A DNA stretch of 11,372 nt from Bergeyella zoohelcum (GTDB taxonomy: Bacteria > Bacteroidota > Bacteroidia > Flavobacteriales > Weeksellaceae), in the NCBI GenBank assembly GCA_030523905.1, contig JAUNHO010000021.1, positions 1-11,372 of the forward strand. The letters are read 5' to 3'. A model generated the notes under the pieces. That model saw nothing but the letters and a program-made list of their open reading frames with translations. It had not been told where the DNA came from and ran no database searches. The position numbers and the translations under genes were made by a program. Below are positions 6,049 through 11,372 of the stretch, in pieces; the first letter of the stretch is position 1, and every line of letters starts with the position of its first letter.

Positions 6049-8112
6049 ATGAAAAAATATTCATACATCAAGGCACTTTTGTTATCTGCTATGGCATTAT
6101 TCGCTACTAGCTGTGTGCAAGATGACAAATATGGTATCCCAGATTCTTCGGCAAACTACCAGTGTGCAGACCTTACAGCCAATACTACTTTTGCCAAAGT
6201 AAAGGCTATGACTCAAAACGAAATCATCACCGAGGATTTGATTTTAGAAGGCTATGTCTCCTCCTCTGATGAAGCTGGGAATATCTACAAAACGATTTTC
6301 ATTCAAGATGACCCTACCAATCCTACTCACGGTTTAACCATTGGCGTGAATGCCTCCAGCCTCTATATTCACTATCCGCAAGGGGCGAAAGTCTATATCA
6401 AACTAAAAGGGCTTTCCGTAGGAGAATATGGCGGATTGATACAGATTGGCGAGATGGTCAATGGAAAATTTGATAGGGTACAAGAAAAGAATATCCCTAC
6501 CAATATCATCAAATCTTGTGGCGAGGTAGCTACTATCACACCAAAAGAAATGACTTTGGCAGATATGAAAACCGCAAATGATAATTTACTAGGTGTTTTG
6601 GTAAAAGTTCCAAATGCCCAGTTCCACGCCAATGCCCTTTGCTCCCAGTACGCTCCTGATGGTGCTACGGTAACTAAAAGCCTTACCGATGCTACTTTCA
6701 CAGGAACTTCCAGAGTGGTGAGAAACAGCGGTTATGCGACTTTTGCAAGGAATACCATTCCGTCTGGTAACGGAGATTTTGTAGGGATTGTTACCAAATA
6801 TTCTACCACTTATCAGCTCTATATTGTGAGAGAATCTGATTTGAAAATGGCTGGCAACAGAACCGATAACATCGTGGCAACCTGTGCTCCTTCCGCTACT
6901 TCTACCGCTAAAACCATTGCCGAGGTGAAAAGCCTTTTAGCATCTGGAAGTACAATGACGCAAATCACCGAAGATTTTACGCTGACAGCAAGAGTAACCG
7001 CCAATGACGAAAAAGGCAATCTCTACAAATACATCTATATAGAAGATGAAACTGGCGGTATCCGTGTGAATATCAATCAAACTAGTCTTTATCAAGACCG
7101 AAGATACCAAGTTGGTAGAACGCTTACCATCAGCCTAAAAGACCTCTATATAGGAACTAATGGCGGTGAATACCAAATAGGTGTGCCTTACAATGGCAAC
7201 ATTGGGCAGATTGCCGAGACGGACACCTACAAACATTTCTTCCGTTCCGAGCAACCGATTGTCAATATCACTCCAACGGAAGTTTCATTGGCTACACTTT
7301 CCAAAACCTCAGCAGATGCCAATGTAGGACGATGGGTAACGATAAAAGACCTGCAATTCATCGCCTCCGATTTGGGTAAAACCTATGCCACAGGAACGGC
7401 GAATACCAATAGAACTTTGGAGGACTGCAACGGAAATACCATTATACTTCGTACCAGTGGCAGAGCCGATTTCGGTACAAGAGACGAACCTCTAAAAGCA
7501 TCTTCCATAGAAGTAGAGGTAGGCAAGGGCAATGTAACAGGGATTTTGAGCTACTACAATGGCGAATACCAGCTATGGATTACCAAACTAAGGGACATAG
7601 ACCTTGATAACCCAAGATGTGATGGCACTCTCCCAGCCAAGTCTTACACTCTCTTTGAAGACGGCTTCACAGACCTCAGCAATTGGACGGCTATCAGCGT
7701 GAAAGGTGCAGAAGTATGGACTACTACAACCTATGGTAACCCTAGACCGAGTGCCTATTTCAGTGCGAATAGAAAGGAAAACGAGGACTGGCTTATCTCC
7801 AATACCATCAACCTCACAGGGTACAAAAACTCTTACCTATCTTTCGAGACCGATGGTAGATACAGCGGAAAACCACTGGAAGCCTACATCACTACCAACT
7901 ATACTGGCGATGTAGCCACCACACAATGGACAAAACTAGACGCCACTTTTGACACCGATATGAATGCCTTTGCAGGCTTCATCAGTTCAGGGAAAATAAG
8001 TCTAGCGGCATACGAGGGCAAAAGCATCAGAGTTGCTTTCAAATACACTTCCGTAAGTGGAGCTTCTACCAACTGGGAAGTGGATAATGTCCTAATAAAA
8101 GGCGAGAAATAA
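6049..8112 (+). CDS. Surface lipoprotein: two DUF5689 repeats plus choice-of-anchor-J jelly-roll
   Basis: A 687-aa lipoprotein: signal peptide with lipobox FATSC, lipidated Cys22, then VQDDK at +2 to +6. Acidic residues at +4/+5 preceded by Q resemble the lipoprotein export signal described for Capnocytophaga (QKDDE-like), so surface display is likely. Residues about 45-268 and 287-520 are two copies of a DUF5689 (OB-fold-like) domain: compare ITEDLILEGYVSSSDEAGNIY with ITEDFTLTARVTANDEKGNLY, each later ending near a QLYIVRESDL / QLWITKLRDI segment. Residues about 533-685 (LFEDGFTDLSNW ... WEVDNVLIKG) form a choice-of-anchor-J/cleaved-adhesin-like jelly-roll, a typical ligand- or carbohydrate-binding fold. 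Last gene of the operon, 16 bp after the receptor; probably its substrate-capture partner. Binding target unknown. Confidence 0.88.
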   Translation: MKKYSYIKALLLSAMALFATSCVQDDKYGIPDSSANYQCADLTANTTFAKVKAMTQNEIITEDLILEGYVSSSDEAGNIYKTIFIQDDPTNPTHGLTIGVNASSLYIHYPQGAKVYIKLKGLSVGEYGGLIQIGEMVNGKFDRVQEKNIPTNIIKSCGEVATITPKEMTLADMKTANDNLLGVLVKVPNAQFHANALCSQYAPDGATVTKSLTDATFTGTSRVVRNSGYATFARNTIPSGNGDFVGIVTKYSTTYQLYIVRESDLKMAGNRTDNIVATCAPSATSTAKTIAEVKSLLASGSTMTQITEDFTLTARVTANDEKGNLYKYIYIEDETGGIRVNINQTSLYQDRRYQVGRTLTISLKDLYIGTNGGEYQIGVPYNGNIGQIAETDTYKHFFRSEQPIVNITPTEVSLATLSKTSADANVGRWVTIKDLQFIASDLGKTYATGTANTNRTLEDCNGNTIILRTSGRADFGTRDEPLKASSIEVEVGKGNVTGILSYYNGEYQLWITKLRDIDLDNPRCDGTLPAKSYTLFEDGFTDLSNWTAISVKGAEVWTTTTYGNPRPSAYFSANRKENEDWLISNTINLTGYKNSYLSFETDGRYSGKPLEAYITTNYTGDVATTQWTKLDATFDTDMNAFAGFISSGKISLAAYEGKSIRVAFKYTSVSGASTNWEVDNVLIKGEK

Positions 8113-8157
8113 TTTTCTTCATTTTTTAATTTTTTTTAATTACTTTTTTCATGTTAG

Positions 8158-8193
8158 ACTGCTTTATCTCTTCGGAGATAGGGCAGTTTTTTT
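8158..8193 (+). terminator. Intrinsic terminator of the receptor-DUF5689 operon
   Basis: A 13-bp stem (8158-8170 with 8175-8187, two G-U pairs) is closed by a C(UUCG)G tetraloop, one of the most stable RNA loops, and followed by seven T (8187-8193). It lies 45 bp after the DUF5689 stop codon. Confidence 0.93.
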
Positions 8194-8269
8194 GAATAAT
8201 AGATGATGGGCGATGAATGATAAATGATGACCAGTGAGAGATTTAAGGATTAAACGATTGAACAAAAAC

Positions 8270-8423
8270 GACCCGTTCCAAAGGGGTTGTTAATCCATTC
8301 TGAACGGAGCGATGACCATTAATTTAATACTCAACGATGGGTCAATTAAGGATTGATGACCCGTTATCTAATACTCAACGACCCGTTCTGAACGGGTAAT
8401 TACCCCCTTCAAAACGGGTCGTT
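8270..8423. repeat. 22-bp-pitch dyad array C (GACCCGTT)
   Basis: Inside the inverted-repeat element, related 22-bp units start at 8270, 8292, 8314, 8336, 8358, 8380 and 8402. GACCCGTT is exact at 8270, 8358 and 8380; the others are degenerate (AATCCATT, GACCATTA, GATGGGTC, ACCCCCTT). Several units are themselves dyads, clearest at 8381-8397 (ACCCGTT-CTG-AACGGGT). TAATACTCAACGA repeats exactly at 8325 and 8369, two units apart. The pitch is 22 rather than 21, and the core is palindromic, unlike arrays A and B. Confidence 0.65.
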
Positions 8424-8430
8424 TTTATTT
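8377..8430. terminator. Possible bidirectional terminator in the convergent gap
   Basis: An 11-bp perfect stem AACGACCCGTT (8377-8387) / AACGGGTCGTT (8413-8423) is followed on the plus strand by TTTTTATTT. The loop holds a further perfect palindrome, GGGTAATTACCC (8394-8405). Read on the minus strand, the arm at 8264-8277 likewise ends AACGGGTCGTTTTT, so the rho transcript could also stop in this element. Confidence 0.5.
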
Positions 8431-8486
8431 AATTATTTAATCCATCTTCATTTATCCTTCATCACTCATCATCTCGCCTTCATCAT

Positions 8487-10202
8487 TTATTTGTTCATAC
8501 TCATCAGAAACTCCTCATTGTTTAGCGTTGGTTTTATGTTTTTTTCTACAAATTCCATTGCTTCCACTGGGTTCATATCAGAGAGGTGCTTGCGGAGTAT
8601 CCACATTCGTTGTTGGGTCAGTTCGTTGTGCAGTAAATCGTCCCTACGCGTGCTAGACGCTACCAAATCTATGGCTGGGTAGATACGCTTGTTGGCTATT
8701 CTTCTATCCAGCTGAAGTTCCATATTTCCTGTTCCTTTGAATTCCTCAAAAATCACTTCGTCCATTTTAGAACCTGTATCAATGAGAGCCGTTGCAATAA
8801 TGGTAAGCGAGCCACCACCCTCTATATTCCTTGCCGCACCGAAGAAGCGTTTTGGTCTATGCAGTGCATTGGCATCTACCCCACCAGAAAGGATTTTACC
8901 AGAGGCAGGCGTAACCGTATTATAAGCCCTTGCTAGACGCGTGATGGAGTCTAGGAGAATGACCACATCGTGTCCGCATTCTACCATTCTTTGGGCTTTT
9001 GCCAAGACTAGATTGGCTACTTTCACATGCTTTTCGGCAGATTCATCAAAGGTAGAAGCGATGACCTCTGCATTCACGCTTCGCTCCATATCCGTTACCT
9101 CCTCTGGGCGTTCGTCTATAAGGAGTACCATCATATACGCCTCTGGGTGGTTGGCAGCGATGGCATTGGCGATGTCTTTCAGTAGCATTGTTTTACCAGT
9201 TTTCGGCTGGGCGACTATCATTGCTCTTTGCCCTTTACCGATTGGGGCAAACAAATCAACTATCCTAGTGGAAAGCGTGGCACCACTACCCGCCAAATTG
9301 AATTTTTCTTCTGGGAAAAGTGGCGTAAGATACTCAAACGCTACGCGGTCTTTGATGAAGCCTAAATCTCTACCATTGACCTCCAATGGCTTTTGAAGAG
9401 AGAAATATTTCTCGCCCTCCTTTGGAAGTCTCACGATGCCCTTTACGGTATCGCCTGTTTTTAGCCCATAATTTCGGATTTGTGCCGTGGAAACATAGAC
9501 ATCGTCTGGGGAAGAAATGTACGAAAAATCCGATGAGCGAAGGAAACCATAATTGTCTGGTAGAATCTCCAAAACGCCTTCAATGGTTATCAGTCCATCA
9601 AAATTAAATTCCTTTTTAGGCTCTGCTTCCTCCGTGTTTTTAGCGGTTTGGGAAGCCGTATTTTGGTTCTGATGTTGGTTTTGCGGATTTTTATTAGGAT
9701 TGTTCTTTTTACTTCTCTGAGATTGCTCTTGGTGGTTAGAAGTCTCGGCGGTTGCCTCTTTTTTCGGCGGTTCCTCCGTGTTGGTATTTTCTTTCGCCTC
9801 TGCTTTTGGCTCGGCAGGTGTTTTTTGTATTCTCTTTCTTTTGGTTGGTTTTTCGGTAGGCGTTTCGGTAGGCTGTACCTCCGTGATAGCTTCTACTTTT
9901 GGCTGAGTTTTTTCTGGTTGTTCTGCTGTTTCTACCGCTTTATTTGGTGCTTCTGCTACCTTTTTAGTGCGTTTTACAGGGGCTTTTTTCGGCTGTTTTT
10001 TTTCATCTGCTTTGGCTTGCTCGGCAGGTTGTGTTGCCTCAAAAATTTCTTTTGCTAGCTTGGGATTATCGGCCTGAAAATCAAGGATTGCAAAGATTTT
10101 GCTTTCATCATCTCCTTTTCTTGGGATTTTCATACCAAGTTGTTTCATTATAGAGGTCAGTTCCGTAGTGGATTTTGACCTTAACATTTCAATATTAAAC
10201 AT
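8487..10202 (-). CDS. rho: Transcription termination factor Rho with long disordered insert
   Basis: Hexameric RNA-dependent ATPase/helicase that releases RNA polymerase. At 571 aa it is about 150 longer than E. coli Rho (419). Order: Rho_N helical domain about 1-50; a low-complexity K/E/T/P/Q/N-rich insert about 56-197 ending in an Asn/Gln-rich stretch; cold-shock-type RNA-binding domain about 200-275 (GVLEILPDNYGFLRS); RecA-like ATPase with Walker A AQPKTGKT (331-338), Walker B VVILLDSITR, Q-loop region SGKILSGGVDANALHRPKR (434-452) and R-loop GTGNMEL (490-496). All catalytic segments look intact. Long inserts at this place are known in Bacteroidota Rho, and in Bacteroides thetaiotaomicron the insert drives phase separation. 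A second in-frame Met at codon 6 is possible. Divergent from DUF4293, with a predicted leader of about 95 nt. Confidence 0.98.
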   Translation of the reverse strand: MFNIEMLRSKSTTELTSIMKQLGMKIPRKGDDESKIFAILDFQADNPKLAKEIFEATQPAEQAKADEKKQPKKAPVKRTKKVAEAPNKAVETAEQPEKTQPKVEAITEVQPTETPTEKPTKRKRIQKTPAEPKAEAKENTNTEEPPKKEATAETSNHQEQSQRSKKNNPNKNPQNQHQNQNTASQTAKNTEEAEPKKEFNFDGLITIEGVLEILPDNYGFLRSSDFSYISSPDDVYVSTAQIRNYGLKTGDTVKGIVRLPKEGEKYFSLQKPLEVNGRDLGFIKDRVAFEYLTPLFPEEKFNLAGSGATLSTRIVDLFAPIGKGQRAMIVAQPKTGKTMLLKDIANAIAANHPEAYMMVLLIDERPEEVTDMERSVNAEVIASTFDESAEKHVKVANLVLAKAQRMVECGHDVVILLDSITRLARAYNTVTPASGKILSGGVDANALHRPKRFFGAARNIEGGGSLTIIATALIDTGSKMDEVIFEEFKGTGNMELQLDRRIANKRIYPAIDLVASSTRRDDLLHNELTQQRMWILRKHLSDMNPVEAMEFVEKNIKPTLNNEEFLMSMNK

Positions 10203-10301
10203 CTTATAAATAAATGTATGTAAAAAGTATTTTTAATTTAAAGTTTTGTATTTGAGTACATTAAGCCAGGCGACTTATGTTTTTCAGAATAAATAACTCG
10301 G

Positions 10302-10332
10302 CAAATCTACATTATTTTTTGATAAATGCAAA
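10302..10332 (-). promoter_or_regulatory. rho promoter
   Basis: On the minus strand: TTTG (10332-10329), 19-bp spacer, TAGATTTG (10309-10302), a full match to the Bacteroidota -33/-7 consensus. Transcription would start near 10296, leaving a leader of about 95 nt before the rho ATG. It overlaps the divergent DUF4293 promoter by 15 bp. Confidence 0.72.
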
Positions 10333-10349
10333 AAAATATCTTACTTTTG
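10318..10349 (+). promoter_or_regulatory. DUF4293 gene promoter
   Basis: TTTG (10318-10321), 20-bp spacer, TACTTTTG (10342-10349), a full consensus match. The -7 element ends only 4 bp before the ATG at 10354, so transcription would begin at or next to the start codon and the mRNA may be leaderless. Confidence 0.72.
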
Positions 10350-10353
10350 TGCT

Positions 10354-10743
10354 ATGATTCAGAGAATACAAACCATTTTCTTGATTTTGGTAACACTATG
10401 TGGCGTATCATTGTACTTTACTTCACAGGATGTGGAAGTAATAGAAAGTAACCTATGGACTTTGGTCTTGTCTTGGGTAGTGATAGTGCTTTCCGTAGCC
10501 TCTATATTTGGCTATAAGAATAGAAAAAGACAGATTTTGTTCAATAATTTGAACATCTTCATAAACGCTTTGTTGATTGTATTACTGGCTTACTGGCTAC
10601 TCAATTTATCTGGAGGGATAGCGTTCCCTGTGAAAGGTATTGAGCTTGTTTTTCCCATAGTTTCTGTATGCTGCCTATTGATGGCAAATATCTACATCAG
10701 AAAGGACGAAAGGCTCGTAAAATCTGTGGACAGACTTCGGTAA
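10354..10743 (+). CDS. DUF4293 family inner-membrane protein
   Basis: A 129-aa protein with four predicted membrane helices (about 6-23, 34-53, 68-85 and 96-114). It begins MIQRIQTIFL and ends RKDERLVKSVDRLR, both hallmarks of the Bacteroidota DUF4293 family as I recall it. The positively charged loop GYKNRKRQ (53-60) and charged C-terminus should face the cytoplasm. Function unknown. Members are commonly found next to rho in this phylum, as here, where the two are divergent with overlapping promoters. The start is fixed by the conserved N-terminus. Confidence 0.88.
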   Translation: MIQRIQTIFLILVTLCGVSLYFTSQDVEVIESNLWTLVLSWVVIVLSVASIFGYKNRKRQILFNNLNIFINALLIVLLAYWLLNLSGGIAFPVKGIELVFPIVSVCCLLMANIYIRKDERLVKSVDRLR

Positions 10744-10767
10744 ACTTACAACGATTTTTTTGAGTGT

Positions 10768-10803
10768 AAAAGCAGTTTCGGTATCATCTTGAAACTGCTT
10801 TTT
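10768..10803 (+). terminator. Intrinsic terminator after DUF4293
   Basis: Perfect 12-bp stem AAAAGCAGTTTC (10768-10779) / GAAACTGCTTTT (10791-10802) with an 11-nt loop and a T-run interrupted by one C (10799-10803, then CTTT). It lies 24 bp after the stop codon. The A-run on the left arm means it could also act on the minus strand. Confidence 0.85.
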
Positions 10804-10810
10804 CTTTACT

Positions 10811-10842
10811 AAAAAAGCCACCTCGCTCGGAAGTAGCTTTTT
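10811..10842 (-). terminator. Intrinsic terminator of the yceI-like gene
   Basis: On the minus strand, AAAAAGCTACTTC and GAGGTGGCTTTTT pair over 13 bp around a 5-nt loop and run into six T. Two mismatches seen on the plus strand are G-U pairs in the minus-strand RNA, so the hairpin is tuned for the minus direction. It lies 11 bp past the yceI stop codon. Confidence 0.85.
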
Positions 10843-10853
10843 AATTATTTTAT

Positions 10854-11372
10854 CTATTTAGCACTTACGCTTACCGTCATATCAATGTCATCTTTTATTA
10901 CAACATCTTTCATAGTAGAGCTGTAGGTAACATCAAATTTCTGTCTATCCCAAGAGAATTTATCTGAAACTATACTCACAACCCCGTTGTTATTGGTAAT
11001 TTTCGCTGGGAAAGATACCGCATTTGTTTTTCCCTTAACGGTAAGATTTCCATTCACAATATAATTGAAGTTTTTATTTTTACTCTTCTTTATAGAAGTG
11101 ATTTTATATACTGCCGTAGGATATTTTTCTACCTCAAAGAAATCTCCATTTTTCAGGTGTCCGTTTAGGTTTTGCTGGGCTTCACCCGAAACATCAGTTG
11201 CGTTGATGCTATTCATATCAAGTACGAAAGTCCCGCCAATGATATTGTTGCCTTTCATTATAATATCTCCCGACTGCACTTTGATACTTCCCTCGTGAGA
11301 TGAAGCAGCGGTTTTAGCCACTTTATATCCCCACCAATGCACATCTGATGATACCACTTTTTTGTTTTGCCC
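10854..11372 (-). CDS. YceI-like lipid-binding family protein (N-terminus off window)
   Basis: YceI proteins are small exported beta-barrels (lipocalin-like) that hold a polyisoprenoid or similar lipid, usually in the periplasm. The 172 visible residues contain the family pattern: VHWWGYKVAKT near the start, HEGSIKVQSG, GTFVLDMNSI, HLKNGDFFEVEKYPTAVYKI, a GNLTVKGKTNAVSFPAKI segment and a closing VIKDDIDMTVSVSAK. The frame is open to the right edge (GQNKKVV upstream of a GTG at 11357), so that GTG is not the true start; a signal peptide should lie outside the window. The stop is TAG. Alone on the minus strand here, closed by its own terminator. Physiological ligand unknown. Confidence 0.88.
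   Translation of the reverse strand, partial: GQNKKVVSSDVHWWGYKVAKTAASSHEGSIKVQSGDIIMKGNNIIGGTFVLDMNSINATDVSGEAQQNLNGHLKNGDFFEVEKYPTAVYKITSIKKSKNKNFNYIVNGNLTVKGKTNAVSFPAKITNNNGVVSIVSDKFSWDRQKFDVTYSSTMKDVVIKDDIDMTVSVSAK

Larger units (their letters stand above)
8201..8474. repeat. Large imperfect inverted-repeat element between convergent genes
   Basis: The outer arms 8201-8230 and 8445-8474 are inverse copies at 26 of 30 positions. Inner arms 8264-8277 (AAAAACGACCCGTT) and 8413-8426 are perfect 14-bp inverse copies, and similarity continues a few bases inward to an AGGGG motif. The distances between outer and inner arms differ (33 and 18 bp). The outer arms are rich in GATGA-type short repeats. 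The element fills nearly all of the 8194-8486 gap between the operon terminator and the rho stop codon. It carries no credible gene. It could be a MITE-like remnant, a repetitive extragenic element or a double terminator; no target-site duplication is evident. Confidence 0.75.

Noticed and set aside
9648..10058. 136-codon plus-strand frame opposite rho, rich in Phe/Leu/Arg
   Set aside because: It is the antisense shadow of the Lys/Glu/Gln-rich insert of Rho. The sense frame is a certain gene and there is no promoter or family match for the antisense one.
11355..11357. GTG start of the YceI-like gene
   Set aside because: The frame stays open to the window edge and an exported YceI protein needs a signal peptide upstream, so the gene is cut by the window rather than starting here.

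Overview
The window looks like chromosomal DNA from a Flavobacteriia member of the Bacteroidota, probably Weeksellaceae-like (Riemerella/Chryseobacterium relatives). The grounds are an AT-rich composition, Bacteroidota-type promoters (TTTG, about 20 bp, TAnnTTTG), no clear Shine-Dalgarno sites, a Rho with a very long disordered insert, a DUF4293 gene divergent from rho, and a TonB-dependent receptor paired with a DUF5689 lipoprotein. The species cannot be fixed from the sequence alone.

Layout. Positions 1-293 are a gene-free array of the heptamer TTTAGGT/ACCTAAA on an exact 21-bp pitch. pncB (NAD salvage, minus strand, 391-1557) follows. The 324-bp gap 1558-1881 holds the pncB -7 element and a second 21-bp-pitch array with another core (TTGCGG/TTGCAG), which starts just after the stop codon of a secreted endonuclease/exonuclease/phosphatase (EEP) family protein (minus strand, 1882-3075). 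Divergent from it lies a plus-strand two-gene operon: a TonB-dependent receptor (3261-6032) and, 16 bp later, a predicted surface lipoprotein with two DUF5689 repeats and a C-terminal jelly-roll (6049-8112). A strong UUCG-loop terminator closes the operon. The 293 bp between this operon and the convergent rho gene are filled by a large imperfect inverted repeat; its centre is a third periodic array (22-bp pitch, dyad core ACCCGTT...AACGGGT). rho (minus, 8487-10202) and the DUF4293 membrane-protein gene (plus, 10354-10743) are transcribed from overlapping divergent promoters. Two terminators separate DUF4293 from a YceI-like gene (minus, 10854 to the right edge) that is cut by the window.

How the parts may work together. 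The EEP enzyme, the receptor and the DUF5689 lipoprotein form a compact export/uptake locus; a role in using extracellular nucleic acid or phosphoester is a plausible inference, not shown. pncB, rho, DUF4293 and yceI are ordinary chromosomal genes. The least explained content is the set of three short-core, helically spaced arrays, each lying beyond the 3' end of a gene and each with its own core sequence. I do not recognise them as a named element.
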